Shown here: piece after piece, positions 43,897 to 53,335 of the stretch | Layout: each line of letters opens with the position of its first letter | Numbering within the stretch: the first letter of the stretch is position 1 | Assembly (NCBI RefSeq): GCF_016864195.1 | Contig: NZ_CP045202.1 | Location: 310,001-374,000 of the forward strand | Length of the DNA: 64,000 nucleotides | Direction: 5' to 3' | DNA from: Dechloromonas sp. TW-R-39-2 | GTDB lineage: Bacteria > Pseudomonadota > Gammaproteobacteria > Burkholderiales > Rhodocyclaceae | The notes under the pieces: model-generated | Seen by the model: only the letters and a program-made list of their open reading frames with translations | Told to the model about the DNA's origin: nothing | Databases searched by the model: none | Made by a program: the position numbers and the translations under genes

Positions 43897-44612
43897 AACG
43901 TGCGCTCGTCACTGGCGGTAGCGGCGGCATCGGTGCTGCCATCTGCAAACGCCTGGCCAAGGATGGCCTGCATGTCATCGTCCATGCCAACCGCAGTCTC
44001 GACAAGGCAGCCGCCGTTGTAGCAGAAATCGCCGCTATCGGCGGTAGCGCCGAAGCCGTGGCCTTCGATGTCACCGATCGCGCGGCCACTGCCGCTGCCT
44101 TGGCCACGCTGCTCGAAGCAGGGAGCATCCAGATTCTGGTCAACAATGCCGGCATTCACGCCGATGCCGTTTTCCCCGGTATGTCGGGCGAACAATGGGA
44201 TAGCGTGGTCGACGTCTCGCTGAACGGCTTTTTCAACGTTACCCAGCCGCTGACCATGCCGATGATTCGCACTCGCTGGGGACGCATCATCACCATTTCA
44301 TCAATCGCCGGGATTACCGGCAACCGCGGCCAGGTCAATTATTCGGCGGCCAAGGGCGCCTTGCATGCGGCCAGCAAATCGCTGGCACTTGAGCTGGCCA
44401 GCCGCAATGTCACGGTCAACGCCGTGGCGCCGGGCATTATCGCGACCGACATGATCGCCGGCGCGTTCGATGTGGAAACGATCAAATCCATCGTCCCGAT
44501 GAAACGTGCCGGCCGCCCGGAAGAAGTCGCCGATCTCGTCGCCTTCCTCGCCTCCGAGCACGCAGCCTATATTTCCGGGCAGGTCATCTCGATCAACGGC
44601 GCGATGATCTAG
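43893..44612 (+). CDS. 3-oxoacyl-ACP reductase (FabG-like SDR)
   Basis: Short-chain dehydrogenase/reductase of 239 residues. NADPH-binding motif [17 protein letters not shown], and the catalytic S-Y-K set (ISSIAG, then YSAAKGA) are all present. It reduces the beta-keto group after each KS round (ApeQ-like). It is the last gene of the plus-strand operon, and its stop overlaps the stop of the convergent chemoreceptor gene by 4 bp. Confidence 0.9.
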   Translation: MKRALVTGGSGGIGAAICKRLAKDGLHVIVHANRSLDKAAAVVAEIAAIGGSAEAVAFDVTDRAATAAALATLLEAGSIQILVNNAGIHADAVFPGMSGEQWDSVVDVSLNGFFNVTQPLTMPMIRTRWGRIITISSIAGITGNRGQVNYSAAKGALHAASKSLALELASRNVTVNAVAPGIIATDMIAGAFDVETIKSIVPMKRAGRPEEVADLVAFLASEHAAYISGQVISINGAMI

Positions 44613-46231
44613 CCGATAAACTTGAAGTGCTTGACCAGTTCCTTCAGGTCATTCGACGCCGCACTCATTTCACCGGCCTGATCGCGCATCCGGCTGATCG
44701 CAGCAACACTCTGATCGACGCCGGCCACAATCGACTCAGCCTGCCGGACGACATCTTCTGCAGCCACGCTCTGTTCGCGAGTCGCCAGGGCAATATCGCG
44801 CGATAAACCAGACACCACGCAGCCATGTGTCGTGACTTCCTGCAGGCCTTGTTGAGCCAGCACCATGGCGCGATCCGTGGTCGACACGAAATTTCCGGCA
44901 TTTTCCATTTCGCTGACGGCCAATTGGGTGACGCGCTGAATTTCCGAAACAGTCGTGGTGATCTCCCGCGTTTGCTGGCTGGCTCGTTCGGCCAGCTTGC
45001 GCACCTCGTCGGCAACAACCGCAAATCCACGACCGGCTTCACCGGCCCGTGCCGCCTCGATCGCCGCATTCAGGGCCAGCAGATTGGTCTGGTCGGAAAT
45101 CTCTTCAATCGTCCGGGTCACCGTACCGATCGCATGAATCGACTTGAACAATTCAGCCATCGTATTGCCGGCCTGGGATACCGTGGCAACCACATTGGCC
45201 GAGGCCTGCCGGCTGAGATCCATCTGGCTACCGGCATCGCCGACCAGCCGCTGGGAATTGTTCACCGCCTCGGCGGCATGCATCGCGCCGTTCGACACTT
45301 CGGCAATCGATGCATTGATCTGCTCGATGGCTGCGGCGATCCTGGTCACCGCCTCCGACTGCACTTCCGATACGGCATGCGTTTCGCTGGCCTGGACCGA
45401 TAGCTGGTCGCAGTTACCGGAAACAATCTCAGCCGCCCCGGCAATCTCGGCAATCATGATTTTCAAATGCGTCTGCATGACGACCAGCGCATCATTCAAC
45501 TTGCCCAGTTCATCAACGCGATGCAGCGGAATCGTATCGGTCAGATCGCCCTGGGTAATATGGTTCAGGCGACTGGCAATCCGGCCGGTAATGTCGAAAA
45601 CCTTGTTTTGTACGGCCATCAACCCCAAACCAACGGCAATACTGGAGATGCCAAGAAAGCGCAGCAGGTGAGTCGTCGTTTCGTGACTGAAACCGAAATC
45701 GGCCCCGAACAGATTGATCGCCCCGCCGAGGATATTGGCCAGGACCATGAAGCTGACAGCCCCGAAAAACTTGCTCCGCAGGCTGGTTTTTTGCCACAGG
45801 CCCGGCGTCGGCAAGCGGGCGGCACCGGCATTCAGTTTCTGATATAGCGCATCGGCCTGGGCGATTTGCTCGCGGCTCGGTTTGTGGCGAACCGACATGT
45901 AACCGGTAATCCGGTCTGCCTGAATCACTGGAACAACCAGTGCATCGACCCAATAAAAATCGCCGTTCTTGCAACGGTTCTTGACGATGCCACGCCACGG
46001 CCGACCAGCCTTCACCGTCGTCCACAGGTCAGCAAAAGCCTGGGGAGGCATGTCGGGATGGCGCACCAGGTTATGGTTCGTCCCGATCAGCTCAGCCATG
46101 CTGAAGCCGCTCATCTCAACGAACACGCTGTTCGCCGTGGTGATTATTCCCTTGAGATCGGTCCGTGAGACAAGGTATTTACCGTCAGGAAACGGCCTTT
46201 CGATTTGCGTGACCGGCAGATTCTTTTTCAT
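44609..46231 (-). CDS. Methyl-accepting chemotaxis protein with N-terminal PAS domain (Aer-like)
   Basis: Chemoreceptor of 540 residues. It begins with a cytoplasmic PAS domain (about 15-130, [17 protein letters not shown] then WVDALVVPV), has two membrane segments (about 155-205) with almost no periplasmic loop, a HAMP-like region, and the conserved MCP hairpin ([23 protein letters not shown]). The layout is that of aerotaxis/redox receptors. It sits between the two arms of the aryl-polyene locus. A likely own promoter lies in the AT-rich 92-bp gap upstream. Confidence 0.9.
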   Translation of the reverse strand: MKKNLPVTQIERPFPDGKYLVSRTDLKGIITTANSVFVEMSGFSMAELIGTNHNLVRHPDMPPQAFADLWTTVKAGRPWRGIVKNRCKNGDFYWVDALVVPVIQADRITGYMSVRHKPSREQIAQADALYQKLNAGAARLPTPGLWQKTSLRSKFFGAVSFMVLANILGGAINLFGADFGFSHETTTHLLRFLGISSIAVGLGLMAVQNKVFDITGRIASRLNHITQGDLTDTIPLHRVDELGKLNDALVVMQTHLKIMIAEIAGAAEIVSGNCDQLSVQASETHAVSEVQSEAVTRIAAAIEQINASIAEVSNGAMHAAEAVNNSQRLVGDAGSQMDLSRQASANVVATVSQAGNTMAELFKSIHAIGTVTRTIEEISDQTNLLALNAAIEAARAGEAGRGFAVVADEVRKLAERASQQTREITTTVSEIQRVTQLAVSEMENAGNFVSTTDRAMVLAQQGLQEVTTHGCVVSGLSRDIALATREQSVAAEDVVRQAESIVAGVDQSVAAISRMRDQAGEMSAASNDLKELVKHFKFIG

Positions 46232-46323
46232 GCGCCCAACCCTCTATTTCTTTTGTCCAGAATAATCCAATATATCTATTACAAAAGGAATATTGCCAAA
46301 TCAAATTTTGCGAAAAATTTTAA

Positions 46324-46650
46324 TTATTCAATGGATTGGAGCAACAAGGATCGAATCTGCTGTTCATCGGCCGGACGAACCAGACGACCCGTTTCTACCC
46401 CCTGCTTGAGCAGCACCAGCGTCGGCCAGAGTTTCACGTGAAACGAGCGCCCCAGAGGTCGCCCCGGTCCATCTTCGATTTTCAGATGCCGGATAGCCGG
46501 AAAACCGTCCATGACGCCAGCCAGCCAAGGTTGAACGGCGCGGCAGTGACCACACCAGGGCGCACCGAATTCAATCAAAACGGGGCCTTCCAATGCGTCG
46601 ACCGCAGCACGGGCCGGCTCGATTTCTACGTACTCGCTGTTCATCCCCAT
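46324..46650 (-). CDS. Thioredoxin family protein
   Basis: Small redox protein of 108 residues (106 if starting at the second ATG, 46644). The active site is FGAPWCGHCRAV with C33 and C36; the CGHC form is PDI-like rather than the CGPC of thioredoxin 1. The cis-proline is in KLWPTLVLL. It has no signal peptide. It is 24 bp downstream of the antiporter gene and probably the end of the minus-strand operon. A parS site lies within its coding region. Confidence 0.87.
   Translation of the reverse strand: MGMNSEYVEIEPARAAVDALEGPVLIEFGAPWCGHCRAVQPWLAGVMDGFPAIRHLKIEDGPGRPLGRSFHVKLWPTLVLLKQGVETGRLVRPADEQQIRSLLLQSIE
46431..46444. promoter_or_regulatory. parS centromere-like site 2
   Basis: GTTTCACGTGAAAC again matches the 14-bp core parS palindrome exactly. 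It lies inside the thioredoxin gene (encoding part of RSFHVKLW), roughly 16 kb from oriC. Confidence 0.85.
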
Positions 46651-46674
46651 GACTTGCTCCTGATCGAAAGCCGC

Positions 46675-47874
46675 TCAATTACTGCGAAAAATGATTTCCT
46701 TCATGCGCGCCAGCTTGGGGGCGACAACCGGCACGGTCAGCATCGTGCTGGCCACCGCCATCAGCAACAAGGCGGTGAAGGCTTCGCTGGTGATGATCTG
46801 CTTGTCGAGCAGAATGTTGGCAAAGATGATCATGATCAGCGCCTTGGTTTGCAGCAGCCAGCCAATGATGCTGGCTTCGCCGGGTTGCCATTTGAGAATT
46901 TTCCCGGCCAAGCGGATTCCGAGCAGCTTGCCGGCAATCGATGCGAAAAGCAGCAAGGCGGCACCGACGAAAACTGCTTCGCCACCCAGCGCCCAATTGG
47001 TCCGCAGCCCGGTACTGAGGAAGAAGACAGGCATGATGACCAGCAGGACGTGATGGCGCATCAAATCCATTTTTTCCTGGTTGAACCATTCCGCCTCGAT
47101 GATCGCGCCCGCCAGGAAAGCGCCGACCATGAAGTGCAGGCCCGCCCAGTCCGCACCGAAGGAGCAAAGCGCCAGCCAGATCAAGGCGACGTACCAGCGG
47201 TCGCGTTCGTTAAGGCGCATCATCAACTGACGGAAAGCGTAACCGGCGACGGCAAAGGCAATCAGGAAAGCCAGTTGTTTGCCGACCCGTTCCCAGTCCA
47301 TCAGGATCAGCGCCAGGACGCCCCAGATGGCGATATCGTCAAGACTGGCATAGCGCAGGATGCGCTGGCCGATCGGCTGACGCAGGACATCGAGCTTCTC
47401 CATCAACAGGATCAGGATAGGCAGTGCGGTCACGGCACACGCCATGCCGACACCGAGGATAAATTGCCAGGTCAATGCCCGGGGACCCATCCAGCCATCG
47501 TCAAGCATCAGGATGGCGGCAGCAAGACAACCGAACAGCAACGGTGTGCCCAGTGCCAGCCCGGCGGTGATCGAGCTTTCACGGCGATGCGCCCAGGCTT
47601 TTTTCAGATCCAGCTCGATACCGGCAATCATCACGAACAACATGACCGCCCACCAGGCAATGCCGTTCAACGACTGAACGACTGCCGGGGTAAAGACAAA
47701 ACTGTAGTAATCGGGAAAAGCACGGCCAAGAACGCCCGGCCCGAGCAGGATACCGGTCATGATCTGGACGACGACCAACGGGGCGTAATAGTCAGTCCGC
47801 CCGACCCGCCAGATCAGGTAGGGCAGGGTGAAAATGATCGTCATCGCGATCAGGAATACTTCTGTCGTGTTCAT
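46675..47874 (-). CDS. Cation:proton antiporter (CPA2/Kef-type membrane domain)
   Basis: Monovalent-cation/proton antiporter of 399 residues with about 12 membrane segments. Family patterns include GPGVLGRAFPDYY near TM2, FVMIAGIELDLKKAW, and SLDDIAIWGVLAL. It has no C-terminal TrkA-N domain, so it is a short form. The start overlaps the glycosyltransferase stop by 4 bp, so it is co-transcribed with the minus-strand aryl-polyene genes. Whether it serves the exporter's proton demand is unknown. Confidence 0.85.
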   Translation of the reverse strand: MNTTEVFLIAMTIIFTLPYLIWRVGRTDYYAPLVVVQIMTGILLGPGVLGRAFPDYYSFVFTPAVVQSLNGIAWWAVMLFVMIAGIELDLKKAWAHRRESSITAGLALGTPLLFGCLAAAILMLDDGWMGPRALTWQFILGVGMACAVTALPILILLMEKLDVLRQPIGQRILRYASLDDIAIWGVLALILMDWERVGKQLAFLIAFAVAGYAFRQLMMRLNERDRWYVALIWLALCSFGADWAGLHFMVGAFLAGAIIEAEWFNQEKMDLMRHHVLLVIMPVFFLSTGLRTNWALGGEAVFVGAALLLFASIAGKLLGIRLAGKILKWQPGEASIIGWLLQTKALIMIIFANILLDKQIITSEAFTALLLMAVASTMLTVPVVAPKLARMKEIIFRSN

Positions 47875-48626
47875 TGGAACCTGCGGAGTATCAACAGTGG
47901 AAGGCGAATCACGAAACCGATGAACAGGCGCGTATGCATCCAGGTCAGCAGCGTGTTGTCACGCAAATAACGGAAATGCGAAACGCCCCCTTCATCAGCT
48001 CTGAAATAGCGCACCGGCGCATCAATATTGACCGGTCTGACGCCCGCCCAGCAAAGTCGGACCACCGCTTCCGGATCGAAATCGAAACGCCGCATGAAAC
48101 GGTTCGATTGCATGATCCGTTTCAAGGGCGCGATCGGATAAACCCGAAAGCCATACAAGGAATCGCCAATCCCCATCCACAGCGTTTCCAGGTTGGCCCA
48201 GCCATTCGATACCTTGCGGCCATTGACCCGCAAGGCAGGCGCATCGGCATCGAATACCGGCTTGCCAAGCACCATCGCCCCAGCTTGCGCCTGCGAGGCG
48301 GCCATGAAATCGGGAATCAGCTGTGCCGGATGCTGGCCATCCGAATCCATCGTCAGCGCATGCGTGAATCCAGCCGCCGCGGCTTGTGAAATACCTTCAA
48401 GCACAGCCGAGCCTTTGCCGCTGTTTTGCGGCAGGACAACGATGCGCAATCCGGCATCGTGCTCGGCCAGCGCCAATAATTGCTCGGTGCTGCCATCGGT
48501 GCTGCCATCGACAATCACCCAGACAGGTGCCCACTGGGCACGGGCCGCCCGCACGGTATCGAGAACCTTGGGACCGGGGTTGTAACTGGGAATGATGACG
48601 AGATGCGTCGCAGAAACTTCAGGCAT
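47871..48626 (-). CDS. Family 2 glycosyltransferase
   Basis: GT2-type transferase of 251 residues. VIIPSYNPG at the N-terminus, the DGSTDGS donor motif and the DSDGQHP metal-binding (DxD) motif are visible, and a C-terminal hydrophobic stretch may anchor it to the membrane. It follows the acyltransferase by 9 bp. Aryl-polyene clusters often contain such an enzyme, which probably adds a sugar to the lipid-bound polyene. Dolichyl-phosphate-mannose-like synthases are its nearest family. Confidence 0.85.
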   Translation of the reverse strand: MPEVSATHLVIIPSYNPGPKVLDTVRAARAQWAPVWVIVDGSTDGSTEQLLALAEHDAGLRIVVLPQNSGKGSAVLEGISQAAAAGFTHALTMDSDGQHPAQLIPDFMAASQAQAGAMVLGKPVFDADAPALRVNGRKVSNGWANLETLWMGIGDSLYGFRVYPIAPLKRIMQSNRFMRRFDFDPEAVVRLCWAGVRPVNIDAPVRYFRADEGGVSHFRYLRDNTLLTWMHTRLFIGFVIRLPLLILRRFQ

Positions 48627-48635
48627 GGAAATCCA

Positions 48636-49424
48636 TCAGGCAACGAATGCTGCGGTCGACAAGCCCTGCGCAGTGATTTTCAGTTCACTGCGGAAATAGG
48701 CTTCAAGCTCGCGCGTAAATGCTTCGACATTGCCCGGGGCAGAAAAACGGCGGCCCAGGCGAATCGTGCAGTGCAAAGGCAAGATCGGTCGGCGAAACAA
48801 CGGCCAGGCCTTGCCCAGATAAGGGGTGGAGAACTCGATCAGCAAGGTTTGTACCGGAATGGATGTCCGTCCGGCAATCAGGCCGGTACTTGGCGAGCAA
48901 GAATCAATCGGAAAGTCGCTCGTCCGCGTACCTTCCGGAAAAATGACCAGTTGCGCGCCACTGGCAAGTTCCTCCCGGGCATTGAGGATCATTTCGAGTG
49001 GCGCATTGTTGCGAATATAGCGGGCTAACCGAGCCGCCGCACCGAACAGGATATTGTCCATCAGCGCAGCTTTCATGACGCACACTGCATTCGGCAGGCG
49101 CGACACGATCATCACGGCATCGAGCAGGGAAGGGTGATTGGCCGCGAGAATCAACGGGCCTTCATCGCGCAGTTGATCAAGCTCGGAAAGCTCGAAACGA
49201 CAGGCGCAGAAAAAGGACAGGATCGACAAATAAACCCGGAAACCGCCTGAAATCATGAACCGGCCACAGGGCTGGCCAAGCCGGCGCGGCAAAAGTGGAT
49301 ACAGGATCATGGCGAATGGCAGCCAGCCCAGGCAAATCAGGGCCAGCGCACCAAGACCAAGGAACATGGCCAGATATTCGTAGGCAATCCACCACGGCTT
49401 GCCTGTCCGACCCTGATCAGTCAT
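48636..49424 (-). CDS. 1-acyl-sn-glycerol-3-phosphate acyltransferase-like protein
   Basis: PlsC-family membrane acyltransferase of 262 residues. The catalytic H-x4-D motif is NHPSLLD, with the substrate-binding motif in FPEGTRT. An N-terminal hydrophobic segment (about 14-40) anchors it. It lies in the minus-strand aryl-polyene operon between the MipA/OmpV gene (8-bp overlap) and the glycosyltransferase, so it probably acylates the polyene carrier rather than serving general phospholipid synthesis. Confidence 0.85.
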   Translation of the reverse strand: MTDQGRTGKPWWIAYEYLAMFLGLGALALICLGWLPFAMILYPLLPRRLGQPCGRFMISGGFRVYLSILSFFCACRFELSELDQLRDEGPLILAANHPSLLDAVMIVSRLPNAVCVMKAALMDNILFGAAARLARYIRNNAPLEMILNAREELASGAQLVIFPEGTRTSDFPIDSCSPSTGLIAGRTSIPVQTLLIEFSTPYLGKAWPLFRRPILPLHCTIRLGRRFSAPGNVEAFTRELEAYFRSELKITAQGLSTAAFVA

Positions 49425-50268
49425 TCACCCTCACGCGGGTGGAGGATTCGCCGAGAACCCAGGTGATCGCCGCACCCGCCGCAACGTAATCCTTTTGGCG
49501 CACCAGCGGGCTGTCTTCAAAAACCGATCCGCCAAGATTGTCGTAACGGACAAAACCACCCAGCCAATAGCCCGGGAAGCGCTTCGACAGGGCCAGCAGA
49601 TATTGCATGCCGGCATAACCTGCCTTGGCTTCGTAGGCCGGTCGACCTGCCGTGGCATAGCGCGGATCGACCGAATAATAGTAGGCATGCTGCTTTTGAT
49701 CGCCGAACAGGGGGCCGGCCAGCATTCCCAGGTTCCAGCCCGGCATGCCCGGCAAATCGGTAATGTCCATATTCAGCTTGGGATGGAAAACCCAGCCGAT
49801 TTCCTTGGGCGAGCCTTCAACGGTAATCGCCGCGCGCAAGGGCATGAGCAGTTTGATGAAGCGGGCCTTGTTGTCCGAACGCCAGAATGTGACATCCATT
49901 TCAGGACCGATTTCAAAGGTTCCCTTCAGATCGGACATCCCGGCCCGCGCCGTAATGTCCTTGCTGCTGACCGGCGGAGAAAGAGCGACGCTGAGCGTCA
50001 GGTCGAGACGGTCGGAATCGAAGAAACTGCCGCGTATACCGTGACGGTCCGCCTTGAGAAAATCACCGTGATAAGTGAAGTGCGGAACCGGCATCAGGAA
50101 ATTATTGGTCTGGTCCGAACCGCGATAAGACGGAAAGCTGAAGGCAGCGACACCCGCACCAATTTCCCACAGGGGCTTTTCTTCAGCGGCCTGCATCGCG
50201 CCGGAAGAGAGGCCAAGACTCAAGGCGATCAAACGGATAATCCGGCGGTATTGTGGGCTGGTCATCAA
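49417..50268 (-). CDS. MipA/OmpV-family outer-membrane protein
   Basis: Predicted outer-membrane beta-barrel of 283 residues. The signal peptide ends near GAMQAAEE. The mature protein begins WEIGAGVAAFSFPSYRGSDQ, the family hallmark, and the end (TWVLGESSTRVRVND) is aromatic/alternating, although not the usual terminal phenylalanine. It overlaps the chorismatase by 4 bp and the acyltransferase by 8 bp. A role in placing the pigment at the outer membrane is possible. Confidence 0.83.
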   Translation of the reverse strand: MMTSPQYRRIIRLIALSLGLSSGAMQAAEEKPLWEIGAGVAAFSFPSYRGSDQTNNFLMPVPHFTYHGDFLKADRHGIRGSFFDSDRLDLTLSVALSPPVSSKDITARAGMSDLKGTFEIGPEMDVTFWRSDNKARFIKLLMPLRAAITVEGSPKEIGWVFHPKLNMDITDLPGMPGWNLGMLAGPLFGDQKQHAYYYSVDPRYATAGRPAYEAKAGYAGMQYLLALSKRFPGYWLGGFVRYDNLGGSVFEDSPLVRQKDYVAAGAAITWVLGESSTRVRVND

Positions 50269-51293
50269 CGATTCCCCAGAAAGTGCAAGGCAAAAGCCTC
50301 TATTTCAATCAACAGGTCGTGTCGGCAGATATCTGCCTGAACAAAGACAATTTCGACGTCGGTACCAATCAGCGGCAGCAAGATATTGCGCGCCGGCAGA
50401 AAATCGGTGGCATGACGAATGTAGACACGGAAGGAAAGCTCGGACATGACAAAGGTGTCCGAACAGGCAAGGCGGTTGGCTTCGGCAAGCACCGCGGCAA
50501 TATTGGCCAGCGATTCCCGACATTGCCCGGCCAAATCGCCCGGATGCACGGTCTGATGGCCGACAATGCTCGCCGTGCCGGAAATGAACAGGACTTCCTG
50601 CGCCGGAAGATAGGCCAGTACCGCCCGCGAAAAAATCGGGCTGCGCGGACCATACTCGCTCGGGTAGTTGTAGGCACTGACCTGGCGCGGATTTTCAACA
50701 GGCACAGCCGGGTGAATGCCGGCCATGAAAGCAATGCTCAGCGGACCGCCCGCGACGCCCAGAGCACATGCTGCCGGCACATTGCCGGTAGCCCCCCGGG
50801 AAAATTCGAGGAAGCTGTCCTGGCGACCGATATTGAACTGGCGATAACGCTCGAGTCCGGCCGTCTCCATATTGATATCCGACAGATAGTTCCAGACACG
50901 CCAGAGATGTGGCCGTTGCTGCGCATCGAGCAAGGTAAATATCCGGCGGTAAGCTTCGGCACTGGCTTCCTGGAGCGGTGAACTGCCTGCTTGCCCGGCA
51001 AAATCAGCTTCATCCAGTTCAATCACACCGAACAGCAGCGGGCCGGCACAACGCCAGCGTATCCCTTCAAACTCACCGGACAGGCAAACCACATCGCTCA
51101 ACCAGGCTTCAGCCATCATCTCGCGGTTGCCGCCCAGCAAAGGCGTGACAACCGTCTGAAGCGGCCAGTCGGTCTTTTTGCCGGAACCAGCCGGAAAGCC
51201 GATGGCGCTGCCGCCAAGCACATGGTCTGCCCGTTCGGCCAAGGCCGAAGGCAGATCCTGAACAGCGCAGTCGGAAAGAAACGAGAGATTCAC
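50265..51293 (-). CDS. Chorismatase (FkbO/Hyg5/XanB2 family)
   Basis: Predicted chorismate-hydrolysing enzyme of 342 residues that would make 3- and/or 4-hydroxybenzoate, the starter of xanthomonadin-type aryl polyenes. Family features: RPHLWRVWNYLSDIN, the NYPSEYGPRSPIFSRA segment, and the RutC/YjgF-like half with FISGTASIVGHQTVHPGD. The stop overlaps the MipA/OmpV start by 4 bp. No aromatic ammonia lyase is seen in the window, so this gene is the likely source of the aryl unit. The regiochemistry cannot be told by eye. Confidence 0.85.
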   Translation of the reverse strand: MNLSFLSDCAVQDLPSALAERADHVLGGSAIGFPAGSGKKTDWPLQTVVTPLLGGNREMMAEAWLSDVVCLSGEFEGIRWRCAGPLLFGVIELDEADFAGQAGSSPLQEASAEAYRRIFTLLDAQQRPHLWRVWNYLSDINMETAGLERYRQFNIGRQDSFLEFSRGATGNVPAACALGVAGGPLSIAFMAGIHPAVPVENPRQVSAYNYPSEYGPRSPIFSRAVLAYLPAQEVLFISGTASIVGHQTVHPGDLAGQCRESLANIAAVLAEANRLACSDTFVMSELSFRVYIRHATDFLPARNILLPLIGTDVEIVFVQADICRHDLLIEIEAFALHFLGNR

Positions 51294-52633
51294 TAGATTG
51301 AATTGATGGCCGTGTCGTCAACCCGGCGAATATTGAAACGCCTACGTTTCCAGCCTGTGAAAGCCCTTCGCGGCTGGATGATGTTGGCAATGTAATAAAG
51401 CACCTTGAACATCCCGATCGAACGCCAGATCGGTGTCTTGCCGAAAATATCCCCGGCCAGCACGGAGAGCAGGGCTTCCTTGACCCGGAAAATATTCTTC
51501 GGATACATGAAGAAGTCCCGCATGATCGGGTTGGTGACCCGATAAATGAACCAGGAAAACTCCTTGGGGCCATGCTTCATCAGGGCGTCGAAACGCTTGA
51601 GTGCTGCCGCAGCCTCGGCCGGCTTGCGCAGACAGGTATCGATCGCCTCGGCACCGATGAGCCCACTGTTCATGGCCAGCAGAACACCGGACGAAAACAC
51701 CGGATCGATGAAGGCGTAGGCATCGCCCAACAACAGATAGTTGGCCCCGTGATTGCGCTCCGAAACGTAAGAAAAGTTACCGGTCGCCTCAACTTGATTG
51801 ACCAAGGTTGCCATTTTCAGCCGATCAGCCAGCGCCGGGCACATGTCGATCCCATCGCGCAAAAACTGCTCAATATTCCGTTGACCGCGGGTTTTCATGA
51901 AATACGGCCAGGTCACCATCCCGACACTGGTGACATCGCCCTGCATCGGAATGAACCAGAACCAGCCATGTTCAAACCAGAAAATGGTGATATTGCCTTC
52001 CGCTTGTCCCTCGTGTCGCCTGGCACCCGAGAAATGGCCATAGATTGCCGAACTATTGTGTTTCGGATTGCGATGCTTGATCTGGAAACGATTGGCAAGA
52101 AATGTGTCGCGGCCGGAAGCATCGACCACGAATCGGGCCTTCCATTCAACCTGGCGACCATCGTCATGCTCGGCCAAAACGTTGGCACCGCTATTGTCCG
52201 GCAGGAAATCGACGGCTCTGGCCTTGCAGTTCTCATGGACCTCGACACCTTTTTTCTCGGCGTTGCGGATCAGGATGGTATCGAATTCAGCCCGCTTGAC
52301 CTGGTAGGCGTAGGGCATCGATTTGTCCCAGGCATCGGCAAAGTGAAAACACTGCGACATCTTGTCGTGGTTCGGCGAAACAAATTCGGCGCCCCATTTT
52401 TCCATGCCGATCGCCTTGACCTGGTCGGCAATCCCCATTTTTTCGAAAAGCGGCAGATTCGCCGGCAACAGCGATTCACCGATGTGAAAGCGTGGATGCC
52501 GCGCTTTTTCGAGCAAAACGACCTTGTAGCCCTTTTCGGCCAGAATCGGCGCAATGGTCGTACCGGCCGGGCCACCACCGATAACCAGGACATCACACGT
52601 CTGACTCTCCGCTGCCTTCGCTTGTTGTTCCAT
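51293..52633 (-). CDS. FAD-dependent tryptophan-halogenase-like flavoprotein
   Basis: Flavoprotein monooxygenase of 446 residues. The FAD-binding GGGPAGT (19-25) and the late LLGDAYAFIDPVFSSG motif are present. W224-x-W226-x-I228-P229 in GWFWFIP matches the WxWxIP motif of flavin-dependent halogenases, which separates them from hydroxylases, though not absolutely. Homologues occur in aryl-polyene/xanthomonadin loci. Its start codon follows 38 bp after the lipoprotein gene, and its stop shares one base with the chorismatase start. Halogenation (or hydroxylation) of the aryl head is the likely job. Confidence 0.85.
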   Translation of the reverse strand: MEQQAKAAESQTCDVLVIGGGPAGTTIAPILAEKGYKVVLLEKARHPRFHIGESLLPANLPLFEKMGIADQVKAIGMEKWGAEFVSPNHDKMSQCFHFADAWDKSMPYAYQVKRAEFDTILIRNAEKKGVEVHENCKARAVDFLPDNSGANVLAEHDDGRQVEWKARFVVDASGRDTFLANRFQIKHRNPKHNSSAIYGHFSGARRHEGQAEGNITIFWFEHGWFWFIPMQGDVTSVGMVTWPYFMKTRGQRNIEQFLRDGIDMCPALADRLKMATLVNQVEATGNFSYVSERNHGANYLLLGDAYAFIDPVFSSGVLLAMNSGLIGAEAIDTCLRKPAEAAAALKRFDALMKHGPKEFSWFIYRVTNPIMRDFFMYPKNIFRVKEALLSVLAGDIFGKTPIWRSIGMFKVLYYIANIIQPRRAFTGWKRRRFNIRRVDDTAINSI

Positions 52634-52671
52634 GATTTGCTGCCTATTCGACTCTCTGTGGTGGCGAAGAA

Positions 52672-53319
52672 TTATTTTGTTTTGTAGGTCATGTGAGCGA
52701 CGGTTTCCGAATGGCCGTCAATTTTTTTGACTTTGTTGCCTGACCAATAAACGTAGTACGGCCCGAAACTCGACCACCAGTAGCGCCAGTAAGGGCCGTC
52801 CAGTTTCGGATTTTCATTGGTCTGCGGATAGCCGACAGCCATGATGACCTGCTCCTTGGTCATTCCCTTGGTCAGCTTGCCGGCTTCAATCGCTTTGCGG
52901 ACGACTGGCGAAAATTTGGCCATCGTCAGTTTCGGATCATTCAGTACAACGATCTTGTTGACCCACTGCTCGGTACTTTCCTGCGCCCGTCCATAGTCAT
53001 GCCCCAAGCGCATGGCTTTGCCATCAACCTCGACATATGCGCGGTAGCCATCGATTTTCTTGACCTTGATGGGGGTTCCGGCCGGGATGAAAGCGAGTTG
53101 GGCGAGATTCGAATCACTGATCCAGTCGCCCTCGTAGTGCAGGTTGCAGCAGGCGTAACCGTTTCGTGCGTAGGCTTCTTCTTTTTTTGTTTCGACCACC
53201 GGTTTGACCGGATCATCCACCTTGTTCTCAGCGTTTTTGCATGCACTCAACGCAAGTACCGCAATTACTGCGGTCAACCAGTGAAAACCAGTCGATTTTT
53301 TCTGAAATTTCATCATCAC
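52672..53319 (-). CDS. Lipoprotein with SmpA/OmlA-like C-terminus
   Basis: Predicted lipoprotein of 215 residues. The lipobox is LALSAC with the modified cysteine at about residue 27, followed by a charged linker (DDPVKPVVETKKEE). An SH3-like stretch (IPAGTPIKVKKIDGYRAYVEVDGK) and a C-terminal GMTKEQVIMAVGYP segment resembling the BamE/SmpA fold can be seen. Three ATGs in a row make the exact start uncertain. It lies 16 bp after the radical-SAM gene. A role in the envelope stage of polyene transport is a guess. Confidence 0.75.
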   Translation of the reverse strand: MMMKFQKKSTGFHWLTAVIAVLALSACKNAENKVDDPVKPVVETKKEEAYARNGYACCNLHYEGDWISDSNLAQLAFIPAGTPIKVKKIDGYRAYVEVDGKAMRLGHDYGRAQESTEQWVNKIVVLNDPKLTMAKFSPVVRKAIEAGKLTKGMTKEQVIMAVGYPQTNENPKLDGPYWRYWWSSFGPYYVYWSGNKVKKIDGHSETVAHMTYKTK

Positions 53320-53335
53320 CCCCCCGGGATTCCAA

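Noticed and set aside
46336..47970. 544-codon plus-strand open frame opposite the antiporter and thioredoxin
   Set aside because: Low-complexity, Gln/Asp/Arg-rich translation with no family pattern; it is the antisense shadow of the real genes.
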